From: Strigamia acuminata
Lineage: Eukaryota; Arthropoda; Chilopoda; Geophilomorpha; Linotaeniidae
Length of the DNA stretch: 64,000 nt
Assembly (NCBI GenBank): GCA_949358305.1
Contig: OX442315.1
Coordinates: 33,010,427 to 33,074,426 of the forward strand
Reading direction: 5' to 3'
In this document: positions 20,174 to 32,716 of the stretch, one piece after another
Layout: each line of letters starts with the position of its first letter
How positions within the stretch are numbered: the stretch's first letter is position 1
Position numbers and translations under genes: made by a program
The notes under the pieces: model-generated
Databases searched by the model: none
What the model saw: the letters and a program-made list of their open reading frames with translations, nothing else
Told to the model about the DNA's origin: nothing

Positions 20174-22744
20174 CCGGAACACCAACTTACGTGGGGACCC
20201 ATCGATCCACAAAACGTGTCTTCGGGTACACTCTGGAGAAGCGAAATTCCGACCCCATTTCGAAGAGCGTTAGAGGACGACGTCGACACCGGACCATGGA
20301 AAATTCGGCTCACTTCATCCCGAGCCCGATCGCGATTTTGGGCAAGTCAGGAGACCCTGATACACTACTTCCCAGAAAAGATGCGCGACGCACTGAGGAC
20401 TGAAATTCCAGAACGCGACGACGCACCAGCACCACTCCCAAACAAGTTTTTGGAAAAGGACTATCCAAGCGAGCCCAAAGAGTGGGCTGTCCTCGAGAGG
20501 TGGCAAAACGCCGCTACAGACGAAGAGCGCCGACAAATACACAGAGACTATTACAACGAAGTCAGACGGACGGCGTATCGAGATCTCTTCAAAATACTGA
20601 AACCAGCAGGGTATTCGACAGATGAGATAAAAACTTGGTTAAGCCAGGTTCGAGGAGAAAGACCAGACGTTCCCAACTGGCGGCCCGAACACGGATTTAT
20701 TACCTCACAGAAAGCAATGCACCAGCTCCACTACCTGGGCATCTTTGGGCGCAAGCGACAGAAAGCGGAGAAGCGACTCTCGAGCGAATTATTAAATCAC
20801 ACACACGACAACAAGCGACGACGCCTGGATCAGCCAAGCACGTCGTACAACACGCACGATCGATCGCAGTCTCATCCTCGAGTTTATTACCGACACGCTC
20901 GAGAACCCTCGCCGCGACGAGAGCCCAGAGTCGAGAAGCCACGGGAGGTCGAGACATACCGCTACTCCAGAAATCGACCGAACCAACGCGGATGCCTCAG
21001 GTTATCAAGGCCACGAGCAGAAACATGGGGACGCTTTGAGAGATCACGTGAAGTCGATGAGGTAGAGACTTTGCAAGTGGAAGTTCGACAAGAAGTGCCA
21101 TTAACGATCGAACACGAACAATCGGCAGAGCCGATGATCGTACCGGAACAAGAGAGAAAATATACCGAAGCCGACATGGTAGCAGCAGTCCTGAAGGCCA
21201 AAAATGAACAATCGAAGCCTGTCTACCGGCCGACTAAATCGATCGAAATGAGCATAACTTCGGTGCCAAGTGTGTTCATCAAAACACCGACAAAGCCAGC
21301 CACCAGCGTGCCTTCTAGTCTGCCCAGCGCATTCCGAAAAACTGTGGTCATCGGAGCCCCGACATCGCTGAGTCCCTTTGAACAACTCAAACGACGACAA
21401 GATCGTTTTGGACCAATTTTCCCAGCCGTACCGGAAGAAACGCGAAGCGAGACTTCTACGTTGAGAACACCGATTGTTTGGGATGAGCCCGAACCCGATG
21501 TTCAACGAGTTTTAATTAACTCAAGACAAGATACCGTAGTTAGAGTCGACGAAAGCAATCAAACGCCTTCAAGACCACCCCCCAATAACAGATCTTCGGA
21601 CACTCGAGCCACAACCCAGTTTGATCCAACATCGTGTGAATTACAGTCGTTCCTCGATACAACCACGATCGAGCAAGCAAAAGAGATGGTGTCCGACATC
21701 GATGACTACCAAGCCAGAACGATGCAGATCGCCGTGACGAATATCCGAAGCGCGGCCATCGAGTTCACCAACAGCCCTGGACGAGATCACCCGTCACGAA
21801 TGGCACGAACGACAGTCGTAATCACCGACATGATGTCGCTAGTGCTGGCCGCATCTACGTTTAGAAACGCCCGTGTGGCACTGGCAGCCTGGGCGGTCGT
21901 CGCACATGAAAGTTTTCAGCTGCCTCCCGCTCTCGTCGAGCGATGGCTAAAATTGGTTCCTTCCTGTATCCAGGTCCGCGCGCAATTAATTGCAGAAGAT
22001 GCCGACCCAGAACGATCATACCAGGTAGTCCGAGCTGTGGCTGTACCACAAAGCGAACCGGTCGTACTAACCAACAAACCCCTTCCTGAGACTCCGGCGA
22101 GCCAGACAGTCCCAGCAGTCACTCCAGAGGAGACGATAAAGTTCCCCGAAGGACTGGTTCCGATCGAAGGCGTGAAAGTAGTCGTCCGGAAGACGAAGAC
22201 AAAACCAAAGATCCTGCGGCCCAAGAGAAAATTAGAGCCGAAACCTTTGCCTCCGATCGACGCACAACTCAAACACTACTACCCGAGTTTGACGATGACC
22301 CAGAAGACGAAGAACCAGATCAAGCGATCGAGCGACCACGGCCACTCGCTCTACTTATGGATGGAGCGAACTCTAGAGGCAGGTCCAGGCGTCGATTTCA
22401 TTCAGCACCAACGTCTGCTGCGTGCACACCGCGCCCCGAAGAATCCGGCCGAAGCCCAGAAGATCCACCATACCAATCAAGGCCTGGCCCCCTTCCTCTC
22501 GCGTATCTGGGTACATGAACGAGTCGGCGCCCCCTACGAACCAGTTGGCGGCCACGATCGATACTTCATCGGGGAGTTTGAAGACCCGAGCGATCGTTCA
22601 TCACGTCTCACCTCGATTTTGCCGATCGCCGAACCAACGACTCCAGCAACTCCGGAGATGGCTAAACCACCTGTAACCGAAGAATTACCTCCACCTCCGC
22701 CTCCGGACGTTCCTCAGGGATCATCTGAAAAGGAAGCGAACTAA
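20174..22744 (+). CDS. Element 1 ORF3, exon 2 (unrecognised conserved protein)
   Basis: 856 codons plus stop; with exon 1 about 904 residues. I do not recognise the family. Three blocks match Element 2 ORF3. Block A has WKIRL, YSTDEIKTWL, then W-P and QLHYLGIFG. Block B has DHPSRM, ALAAWAVV and LPPALVERW. Block C, near the C-terminus, has SSDHGHSLYLWMER, LLRAHRAPKNPAEA and RIWVHERVG with YFIGE. Between A and B lies a basic Arg/Ser/His-rich stretch that could bind nucleic acid; the C-terminus is proline-rich. No signal peptide, transmembrane segment or zinc knuckle is visible, so it does not look like env. It ends about 70 bp before the 3' LTR. Confidence 0.85.
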   Translation, partial: PEHQLTWGPIDPQNVSSGTLWRSEIPTPFRRALEDDVDTGPWKIRLTSSRARSRFWASQETLIHYFPEKMRDALRTEIPERDDAPAPLPNKFLEKDYPSEPKEWAVLERWQNAATDEERRQIHRDYYNEVRRTAYRDLFKILKPAGYSTDEIKTWLSQVRGERPDVPNWRPEHGFITSQKAMHQLHYLGIFGRKRQKAEKRLSSELLNHTHDNKRRRLDQPSTSYNTHDRSQSHPRVYYRHAREPSPRREPRVEKPREVETYRYSRNRPNQRGCLRLSRPRAETWGRFERSREVDEVETLQVEVRQEVPLTIEHEQSAEPMIVPEQERKYTEADMVAAVLKAKNEQSKPVYRPTKSIEMSITSVPSVFIKTPTKPATSVPSSLPSAFRKTVVIGAPTSLSPFEQLKRRQDRFGPIFPAVPEETRSETSTLRTPIVWDEPEPDVQRVLINSRQDTVVRVDESNQTPSRPPPNNRSSDTRATTQFDPTSCELQSFLDTTTIEQAKEMVSDIDDYQARTMQIAVTNIRSAAIEFTNSPGRDHPSRMARTTVVITDMMSLVLAASTFRNARVALAAWAVVAHESFQLPPALVERWLKLVPSCIQVRAQLIAEDADPERSYQVVRAVAVPQSEPVVLTNKPLPETPASQTVPAVTPEETIKFPEGLVPIEGVKVVVRKTKTKPKILRPKRKLEPKPLPPIDAQLKHYYPSLTMTQKTKNQIKRSSDHGHSLYLWMERTLEAGPGVDFIQHQRLLRAHRAPKNPAEAQKIHHTNQGLAPFLSRIWVHERVGAPYEPVGGHDRYFIGEFEDPSDRSSRLTSILPIAEPTTPATPEMAKPPVTEELPPPPPPDVPQGSSEKEAN

Positions 22745-22805
22745 ATCTAACTTTGAGTTTTCGCAATGTTTGTTGTTTTATTGTAAATCCCCCAACAACA
22801 TTGCT

Positions 22806-22815
22806 GAGGAGGGGA
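22806..22815 (+). other. Element 1 polypurine tract
   Basis: GAGGAGGGGA lies two bases before the 3' LTR and should prime plus-strand DNA synthesis. Element 2 has the closely similar GGAGGAGGGA followed by the same CG dinucleotide and LTR start. Confidence 0.85.
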
Positions 22816-22817
22816 CG

Positions 22818-23427
22818 TGTGGTGACCACGAGGTCACAAAAGTGTTTTAATTAATCATAACTTAATAAATAGTAATTTTAATATTGATAGTAAAATGATT
22901 GTCAGATTATTGCGGGAAAACTAGCTATACTAGTTTTACCGTTTCTGCGGGACTGACGTGACAACGTCATAGATTTGCATAATTCCCCGAATTTATGCAA
23001 ATACGTCATTTCCGGTCCAGCCACTATTTAAACCCGTATCTGACCGGAAACCCCCACTATATAGATACCAGAGCAACATTAGCATCACCACCTCACCGTC
23101 AGGCCGTTTTACCGGATTGATAGAGGATCGATGCCCGTTGCCAAATTCATCTATAAATCACAGTCACAGATATTTATCGTAGCAATACTACGATAGTAAT
23201 ATCTACCGAAGCGAAGCGTTTGCGAACACGTGTTTCGCCAGACGCCATTACCCTAGACAACAGAAACCACGTGTAAGACTGCCGTGCAGCAACAAATCGT
23301 ATCCGCCGACAAGGATCCGAGACCACAACATTGTTAAGTATATTTGTATTATATTACAAGTGTGAAATAAAAGGTTATTATTGTAAGATATTGTGTAAGT
23401 TTATTTACCGGAATCAAGGTTACGACA
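22818..23427 (+). repeat. Element 1 3' LTR
   Basis: 610 bp, identical by eye to the 5' LTR except A at 23101 (G at 12313). It is followed by the AGCT target duplication. Confidence 0.93.
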
Positions 23428-25243
23428 AGCTCCATTACGCCTTTTTTGAGGGCCTTGGAGAACCATACATCCAATTTAGAAAAGTTTCCTGGGATATAGA
23501 CGGTCTCAAATCTGTTTAGTTTTTAATTTTATCTCATTCTGTTTACAAGTTATGAGAAATATTGTAAATTGTCACTTTTTGGAGTTTTTAATTTTTTTCT
23601 CTTTAACTATTCATTTTTTTCCAAAAAACTTTTAACGAAATGATAGCTCTAACAATCCTTTAAATCTTCCTAAAACCATTTTTACTTGTGAGAAATAGTT
23701 TCTGAGAAATTTCAAATATTAAAAGTTTCAAAAATAGGGATATGCCATTGTTTTTGGCAAGGAGTTGTATATTACTTGCGGCGCATATTCTGGACCAGGC
23801 ATATTTAAATTCTTTCCTTAACATTCAACACTGCAAATTCATGATTTGATACGACTCGGGAGCGAAATAATTTTACATCTAGGCATCTAACACCACAAAC
23901 TTTGCACGGGGGCTGTGAATTATGTCGTTGGAACAACAGCTGTTCTCAATCTGTATCTTTAAAGTGAATTCTTTGAACTTTTTGCGTTTTTTGGGTGGTT
24001 TCTGAAGCCCCTGAAGTAGTTTTTATGCCATAACTAAAGCTAAACGATACACCACGGCCCGATTTACGTGTAGGCTACGAGATTATAGCGTAAGGCCACA
24101 GATTATGGGTGCCCCAAAGAAAAAAAAAATAATTGTGAGATATATTTCTGCTGTTTAGTATTGCACTAATTTATCGAGCGTTTTCTCTTTTGGAGGCAAT
24201 TTGCACAAAACGTCTTAAACAAATTGTGATGGGTGTTGACTTTATTAAATTCAATAAATTTTTATTTGCACATTAAAAGTGAGAAAAAAGAATTTGTTTG
24301 TTTAGAGGAATTAAGTGAATAGATAGTTGTGCTGAGGTTTTTTTTATAGATAAACATTAGAACTACTGACAGCACGATGGTTTCAGATTAAAATAAATCC
24401 ACGAAATGATTGATTTTTATGCTGGATTTGAAGACACACAGCAGGGCCCGGCATAAAACGAACACTTAAAATTTATCTTGCGCTTTATAGTTTTATTTAC
24501 TATGAGTTACGTGGTAACTGTGATCGCACGCTAAAAGTTATTAGATTTTTTTTAGTGCCAATAAGTTTAGTATATGATTCGTTTCAGGTTTTTCTGAACT
24601 CCAAAGCGTTTTATTGTCATTCTTTGCACCAAAAACGATATAAATTTTCTTTGAAAATGTTTTTCACACATATGTAAGCTTTAATATTTTTTTTTAAAAA
24701 AATGTTCATTTTAAATTGATATTTACGAGCACAAATGTTTGTTTATACGCATTAATAACATAACTAATCTTTTAATTTTAGTGTTTTTAATTATGGAAAA
24801 GTTGAAGAAAAGAAATCTGCATAAACGAATTAAAGAAATTCATATTAAAAACAATAAAGAAATAGAAATTAAATTAAAAAAAAAAAATCCAAAAGAATTG
24901 AAATTAATTAAAAGATGACAAGATAAGTAAAGTTGTAGTTGCAGAAAAAAATAAAAAAAATAAAAAATAAATAAATAAATAAATAAAACAGACATTTTCT
25001 AGTGGAAAATAACTGAAAGATCAAATGCGACCAATGTCAACTGTCATTACAAAACGTCACACTGGTGTATTAACATTAAGCAAAAGAACACACGTGACGT
25101 AAATTCCACAGTCCTTGGATTGGTTCGCAACGGCTGCGCTGCACCAGCTATATCAAGCGAAACGTCATTTCGCACGAGGGAGAGACGATGAGCCAGGGGT
25201 TCGACGAGCTGCACGTGCAGCATCTACTCCATTGCTTTCCTCG
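23428..25243. other. Gene-free stretch with AAAT microsatellite
   Basis: AT-rich sequence continuing the locus interrupted by Element 1. I see no coding exon. A microsatellite of AAAT units lies at about 24957-24988. From about 25040 GC content rises, and an inverted CCAAT (ATTGG near 25120) is present, consistent with a promoter for the exon at 25244. Confidence 0.5.
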
Positions 25244-25452
25244 ATGGCCTGGTGGCGAGATTACAATGCCAACCAACCTGCGGTCGAGGATTGGCCGTTG
25301 GCCGCCGCCGCACCCGACGAGCTCCGAGAGCAGCGAGCCAACATGGCCGCTCCCACAGCAGAAGCCAATGTCGTTCCCCCACGTTTACCCGCGCGCTATC
25401 GCTTCAGAGATCTCATCCTGGGTGACTACGCACTCTCAGACGACGGCGAAAG
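25244..25452 (+). CDS. First coding exon of a second SLO2/KCNT-type channel
   Basis: The reading frame ends VVPPRLPARYRFRDLILGDY then ALSDDGER at a GTAGAA donor (25453), leaving AG of a split Arg codon. This closely matches the N-terminus of KCNT channels, where PP-PRYRFRDLLLGD precedes the first membrane segment. In-frame ATGs are at 25244 and 25343; the latter has the better context (AACATGG) and gives an N-terminus nearer the family length. An upstream ATG at 25188 opens an overlapping frame and could lower translation. No matching second exon (family FIKNQRSSLRIR motif) is found before 64000, so the next intron exceeds 38 kb or the gene is broken. It lies downstream of, and parallel to, the SLO2 gene ending at 11679. 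Confidence 0.68.
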
Positions 25453-26629
25453 GTAGAAGGAAATTAAATTACATATTACAAAGTATCTTGCACTTCCTGC
25501 TAGACGTTTTTCTATTTTTAAACGATGAATTTTAATGCAGACGACGTGTTGTGACGTTTGAAATCAATTAAAAGGGAGGAATGAAGGTTGAGACTGTTGA
25601 CAATAGATGATTCGTTTTGCGGTTTGCACGGAGTTAAATCTCTAGATTTGGATTTGATTTGGTTTCGATGTTTTCAATGTGGAATTAGGCATCAATATGG
25701 GTGACTAATAATGGTGTAATGTTGGGCAAATTGGAACCATTGTTGCTGGTTTAATTACTGTAAAAGCTCCTCCTGGCATTTGTAAATTTGTAATTCGGTG
25801 TTATTTATTTATTTATTTATTCTACAGGCGTGTGGATGACATTTTGTTTAATAATGGGTAGATATATGGAATTTCATGGTCAATCTATTTCATCACTGTG
25901 AAAACATATACTAAGGGGGGTCTGGTTGTGGTATCTAATGTGTGTAATAGGGCAGAAGGATTGTGTGTACTTACAGTTCGTTAATCATTAATTAACCTGG
26001 GTTTTGTGTAAATAAACAAATCTTTCTTTTAGTGTTTACTTTTTGGAATAATTCTTTTATGTATTTAAAAAAAATTCTTTTTTTTGTAGTTTTTTCATGG
26101 TTTTCTTGTTACTATACATAACCTGATTGATTTTTGTTGTTATGTGTTTTTGTTTAAAGTTTCTTTTACGACTTGTACATAGATATTGGATGGGAGAGTT
26201 AGATAACCATTGAATAAGACTCATGAGAAAGTTATACAACAAGCATAAAGTAAAATCCAGTCTGATCTGGTGGAGATCTCTATATACACATATAAAATCG
26301 ATTTTGTTACTTAATTGGCGTATTTATTTAAAAAAAAAGAATCGTAAATGGCTTTATTATGTTGGGATATTGTTTGTACGACGATCAATAGCAATTCATC
26401 AAAAGGAAATGCGGAATAGTGATATGCATGGTGGAGAATTCTTAAAATAGATATTGAATGGTTTGTATTGAGCTTAAAAATAAAACTATCAGAGTTTTAT
26501 TTCAATACTTGATTTACTTTTTTTTAAAAATATTTTTAAAACTGAGGGAATTTACCAGACAAAGATATTCAGTGAAGCTCAAGGGCAAATGTAAATTAAA
26601 TGGAAAATTTTTCAGGTTTTTCATTTTGT

Positions 26630-26995
26630 TCGTTTTAAATTTTTAAAATTTTGCAGATTTGAATTCTAAATGTCGTGGTTTTATAAATTTCGTCATGTTA
26701 ATTTTAAATGTTATATTTTATGGTTTTAATGTTAAATTTTTTGATTTTAATTTTAAATTTTGCAGTTTTAAATTTAAAAATTTGTGATTTTAATTCTAAA
26801 TTTTGTAATTTGAATTTTAAATTTTATATTTTATATTTTAAATTTAAAATTTTGGAATTTTTACATTTAAAATTTAAAATTTTGGAATTTTTACATTTAA
26901 AATTTAAAATTTTGGAATTTTTACATTTAAAATTTAAAATTTTGGAATTTTTACATTTTAAATGTTAAATTTTGGAATTTTTACATTTTAAACTT
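26630..26995. repeat. 30-bp AT-rich tandem repeat array
   Basis: About five near-identical 30-bp units containing AAATTTTGGAATTTTTACAT occupy roughly 26838-26990. More degraded TTTTAAATTTTG-type units extend left to about 26630. The period is a multiple of three, so a frame stays open and would read as a repeated 10-residue peptide, but composition and lack of context argue against a protein. Confidence 0.8.
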
Positions 26996-29900
26996 AGGGA
27001 TTTTCATTTTTCAACAGCATGATATTACGTTTTAAATTCAGTTACTGCAAACTGCAAATGATCGTCATTGGGCTATGCGTGACTTGTTTCCTCGCTAACA
27101 TGATACAATCATCTAAAATTCGATTAATTACAGATGATCCCATTTTGATCTCTGTGCACACTTCTCATAATCGAACATCTCATTTCAGCTGCAGAAATAA
27201 ACAATTTCAACATTTTTTTCCCAGAATTAAAAAAAAATAAACCTTAAAAAAGGAAAAAAAATCCAATTTTATTTACAGAAACTAAATTACATTTATTTTT
27301 AATTTTGCAAAAAACTTATTTTTCTAGCTAACTCGTTTCAACATCAACAGGTATCCGTGTTGTCATGGAAGCTGAAGCACTGAAGCATGAAAGCAAAAAA
27401 TCCCAACATCAAGTTAAAATTCAAGCTCAAATACTTAAAAAACAATTTTTAGAAAGAAAATTCCATTTAATTCAATTAAATTCATTCTTTGCATAAGTTG
27501 GTAACATGAAGTAATGCACGGCTTAAGCCGAAACATATTGCATGTAACAAGAACCATTAAGTGTAATGGCGACGGGTCGCCATGACAACGGATGTTGTTG
27601 AAATGTTCCACCCAAATGAAATGGTTTCTCCGTGCTACACTTTATTAATTTTGAAATGAACTTATTTTGAGTTAGGGTGTTTAATATGGCATGAAGCGAC
27701 GGAATACATCAAAAAGTACGTCTAAGTGCTAAAAGTAGGCTTAATTTACTTGCAACAACGATTTCAGACGAGAATCTATCTAGTTTTCTATACTATAATA
27801 TAAAATGAGAATGGGAGCTTAAATTGGTGTACAGGAATAATAAAAAAGACAGCAAATACGAAAAATATAACCTATGGACTCGTTATTCTATGAGGTGAAG
27901 AAGGTTTTATGGTCTTGATAAGTGCAGGAACGAGTAAGAACAAAGGATACAACACCCATGATGATGATCTGCCAAATGGTTGCATTAAAGTATAAAGTTC
28001 AGTGGGGAATAAAATGGAAATACCTGTGATTATTGACCAGTAAAACAATGTTGGAGATTTCATTTAATTATTGTAATTAAATAAACCCCAGACAATCCAC
28101 CAACTGCTTCCTTGGTTGACAGATATATTTGACATTGTGGATAATTTGACAGGTATTTTTGTGAACAGGAGTTATGGTTATCCTGCTGTCAAATGAATAA
28201 CCATCAGGAATGCCACTAAGTTGGAAATATTGGTTTTGGTATTTGTATAACACGCTCATCCAGATGTCCAGTTTGACCTATATTCTTGTTTTTACTTGTG
28301 TAAACCCCAAAAATGTTGCAATAAATGCTTGTGTAAGTTGTGTTACCTTGTTAACCATGTTTTGTCAGTTCCCGAAAGATTCAGTTTTCCACGTTTATAG
28401 TTTAATATTTTGCTTGTTTTTATTTATTTTTTATTTCTTTGAGAATTTTATTTAAATTGGTATTTAATATTATTATTTTTATGTTTCATAAACCTTTTTA
28501 TGAATATCGTAATGAGTGCCAATTGAGGCAATAAACTTATTACTGCTGTCTATGAGTAATGTCTTATATCTGTTTTATGTCAGCCAATTAAATGAGAATA
28601 ATTGCGAAAATTATGATTGTATTTTAATGTTGCCCAAGACGCCCACAAATATGGATGAATTAAAAGTAATTCCACATATTGGATGTTAGCATTCTTAGAA
28701 ATTTGTTTATCAGTAGAACTAAAACTAATGTCTTATAAAAATAGTTGAAAATTCATAGTCTACCTCCTGCCCCCAACTTTCCAGTCAAATTTTTTTAAAA
28801 ACACATGGTCTAGAGGGAGTTAGCAAGTTTTCCCACTTTTATTATTTATTTATTTCTTTAAAACACTCCAGTGGAGTAAGAATACAGGAAAGTTAAGAGC
28901 TTTTTTGTTCGTCAAGTGTAAGTTTGTGGATGCGCCTGTGCTGGTGACAGCAATAATAAATGCACTTTGTTGCTGTGCAGTCAAAGATGGTTTCTCTGAT
29001 TTCTTACGGGAGATCGTTCCAGTGGGTAGTGCAGTGTTTTGCAGTGAAATGTCATCTGCTTTTATTGCCCTTGTGCAAATCACTCCTTTATTACCCTCCC
29101 TCTTTCAATGCGTGACACCTAACAATTATGTAACCAATCAGGGTGCTCATGTTGTTTTCTTCCTTGCTCTCTCTCAAGAATAAACCAGTTGTAGTTTAAG
29201 ACATAGACCGACAATCACCTTCTTTCAACTGCTGCTCCAGCAGCTCAACACATACAAAGAACACAACAGGTAGTGCAACGGTAGGGGAACGAGTTTGACA
29301 GATAATTTGAGGTGTGGTTGTCTATTTCGAAGATACGGTCTTCTGGATGGACGAGTATTAATGTCGAACTTGTAAAAGTTGGCGATGAAGTGAGCAGGGT
29401 GAGATGTGTTTCGACCCGAGTCAGCAATAGCAGAGAGGAAGTGAACTTTTAGTAGGTTCTTTAGGGTTACAATGTTGTGTTCATTACAATATAGAATGAT
29501 GTGGCATCTAGGAGGACCCTTAAATGCGGTCTGGATGACTCGATTAGACGCGGAAGTGATTGAGATTTTGTTTTGTTTTGATGTGCTTTAATCTTTCAGG
29601 AAGTTCATTATAACCTATGCAAACTATGTCTGCGGACTGGCACTAGTCCGGGAGCAAACGGCTGCTGCTCCTCCAGTTGGTAAAGCAATGTTAGGTTACT
29701 GGGCCCTAACACATTGGGACAAAATATGACACCAGTCCTTAACACCTTGGCAGGGTGACCGGATTTGGTAAAAGAAAAACCTGGACAATACACAATTTCT
29801 CAAAAATTTAGCCACACAATCTCAGCCGGGGCTACTATTCGAGGGTGGCTACAATACGGTATGTAAAATATGTCTGTGTGAATAGATTGCCACAGAAATC

Positions 29901-30012
29901 AATACAAGTTATAACAGCTGGGAACCTCCGGTTGTTAACTTTTACTGACCAACAAAAAAGACTGCATTGCCTTACTACTGAAAATAGGGATTTAAAATTG
30001 GATTACTCATAG

Positions 30013-30283
30013 CAATTACCATATTACCCCGCTTTGGGGATGATATGTCTTTACAAATTTAGGATTTTGCAAGTCAATATGCAATTCCTGTAAGTATTGA
30101 AACTGCTCTCAGCGGCCCTACCTCGATGTTGAAACACATATTGACAAAGAAATAGGGTTATTCAAATTTACTTTTCTAAGGATTGTTTTATCCAGCACTG
30201 CCAGATAATTCGAATTATACGACACCCTGGTCGAACTTACAATTTTAGGACATGCACTCCAAAGCGGAGTAATACGGTAATTG
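30013..30283. mobile_element. Small TIR element (MITE-like)
   Basis: About 35-bp inverted ends: CAATTACCATATTACCCC at 30013 against the complement of GGAGTAATACGGTAATTG ending at 30283, both followed inward by a CGCTTTGG motif. The 271-bp body has no coding capacity. A target duplication is not clear. Confidence 0.6.
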
Positions 30284-32716
30284 TGATGCAAAATGGCCTT
30301 TGCCGTTAAAATTGTACTGTAAGAGGTTGCACATTGGTTTCAGTAACAAGGTTCACTTGCACCACTTTAGATATTAGGATTTTGAAATAACTTTACAGAA
30401 TGATGTTGATCTATCTATCATTATTTGCCCGGTCTATCTTTTAATACTGTTGTTAGGGCAAGACGAGAGACAAGGTCAAGATTGATGTCATTGAATCTCA
30501 ATGAATTTTTATGCCACCTGGTAGATAAAATTAAAACAGCTAAACTGAAGGGAAGTTTTTTTTGTCCACGACTGTACACTACAACAGTAATGTACACCAT
30601 CATTCAAAAAATCCATCTAGCACCCATGTGCGCCTATTATGATTGAAAGTAAATTTAAGTGAAATAATAAATTGTACCAAACAAAATAATACTCTATTTC
30701 ATCGATTAGATGTCACTCTGTCTACACTCGCTGAAATGTAATCCATTTTATCGATCACACGAGTTCCTTACTTGAAAGTCACTTTCCTTTTACTTCGCTT
30801 TCACAAAAATTTTCTCTCTGGCTTATTTGACTGTACATTGATGAAAATTATCTGAATATAGTTTCTTGAAAACCTTTTTTATAGGTCCGTAGGATCGGCT
30901 TCTTTTAGTATTTCCCACTTGTATGCAAATCTAATGTTAACTTTGTATGCAATTTTGAACGTGCTTCCAAAAGTTATAAATTCCATTCTTTCTATCGTTT
31001 TCCAATGCACAACTTTTCTTATCTTGCAGTCGCGAACAGACTAAAATATTTCACTTCATGCTTCAATTCTTCCATACTTTTTCTCCAATTTCTAAAGGTC
31101 GTAAATTTTCAAACAAAACAGATATGAGAGATACAGCACGTGTGAAAAATTAAATATTTAAACTACGCACATAAATATCAACGGCATTTAAGCGCTCGTT
31201 TAAGCCCCGATGAAAAAAATTATTTAAACATGCGTATACCGACTAGAAATCTTTACACGTGATTTATATTCGTGAGCAAAATACACAAAATCCGCTCGGT
31301 ATACACATGAAACGTGGAATAGGAAAATAAAACATTTATTCCACATAGTCGGGTCGAAAGTAAAACCATACACACAACGGTCCCATTGACTCTTATCGTT
31401 TTATGACAGACCGCGAGTGAGACCCACAGACTTAAAGAAGAAGTTTATTTCTTTTTTTTCTGCTTTATCTAACTGGCTAAATTTCCTCTTCAAGTCACGG
31501 ACTGGTTTAACGCAGACAAACATTCACACACAAGTGGAAGCGTAGGCTGCAGCCTAGTACTCATACGCTTTCAGAGTCTAAATATTTTTACAGTCTTAAT
31601 TTTTCAACAGCATCATTTCAAGCAGAATGTTTTATCCTCTTATTATTCAGAGTCTGATAAATTTGTGGTACTCATGAAATTGTCACCAGAAAGTTTCCGT
31701 ACTCTTAAACTGTGTGAGTCATTATTGCTTGTTTTGCAAATGGCTGGCAATGGCAATGAAGGTTTGTCCGACTTTTCTGACTTAAATAATTTTAAAATCA
31801 GTTTTGGTCTTTTTGCAATTAAAAAAGCATTTATTTTGTCTGAAATGCAGGCAAAAATATAATTCTACTAACCTTCAACAAACGTTTGCAACCGGCTGTG
31901 ACCAGTTGCAAATTTTAGATCAAAAACAAGAGAATTCTGGGTAGACAAAATTTATTCAGAGTCTGAAACAATTAAATTTTTCCGTGCACCATCAGGGCCG
32001 GAAACAATTCGTTTCCACTTGCAAGGGCGATTCAGAGTCAAAACAATATTTTTATGAGTACCATCCTTGGCAGGAAACTTAAGACTTTGATTCCTGTTAC
32101 CATTCCAAGGACGGAATGGTGTTATGAGTACAGCTTCAATAATGAAAAAATAGAAAATGTTAATAAAATTGTTCTTCGTCAGTATTGCGTGAGGTTTCCA
32201 TAACGATTTTTCTCCATCGCAGCACAGCACTCCATCCCCAGAGGTAGAGTTCAATGGCCTCATTATTTTTGCACAATGTCATTTGTGCTGAAGGGAATTA
32301 TCAATGACTTGATATTAGTGCGGTGTTCACTATTATTTTGTGTGTTGACTTTGGGCATTTAAAAAAATAAAAAGAACGCTTGTGGACATTAGGAGAGAGG
32401 TTGAATTATGGAGTAAAGATAGGTTGGTTTTGACGTAATTATAATCATAGTCTCGAAAGCTCGTTGAGAAAATGCTTGGCGCGGTTGTAATTGCATAAAA
32501 TTATGTACTGCGTGTTTTAAATATCCGCTTAGTTGCCAAAATTGATAATAATGGCTGCATTTGCAAATAGAAACAGGGCAGGGACAAACTGTATAAAATG
32601 GTTTCTATAATTGATGAATGTTCTGTATTTTTCTATTTAATTTAGATTTTGTGCCAAATAAATGCGCTTTTTACTAGACACCAACATCCTGCATGCTGCA
32701 AAAACTTAAACTTTCA

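Larger units (their letters stand above)
12030..23427 (+). mobile_element. Element 1: Gypsy-type LTR retrotransposon with gag, pol and ORF3
   Basis: An 11398-bp element with direct LTRs at both ends (610 bp each, TG...CA), a 4-bp target duplication AGCT (12026-12029 and 23428-23431), a primer-binding site, a polypurine tract, gag, pol by -1 frameshift, and a spliced third gene. Domain order protease-RT-RNase H-integrase is that of Gypsy (Ty3) elements. The LTRs differ at one position that I can see (12313 G versus 23101 A), and all long frames are open, so insertion was recent and the copy may be functional. It lies between the SLO2 3' end and the next channel exon. Confidence 0.95.

Noticed and set aside
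20216-22744. ORF3 as a retroviral-type envelope gene
   Set aside because: No signal peptide, no transmembrane segment, no cysteine pattern; highly charged throughout.
26708-26968. Open frame with repeated 10-residue units
   Set aside because: Product of a 30-bp AT-rich tandem repeat; no start context or splice support.
28850-29793. Possible old LINE or gene remnant on either strand
   Set aside because: Frames are short, stops frequent, and no RT or other domain motif can be seen.
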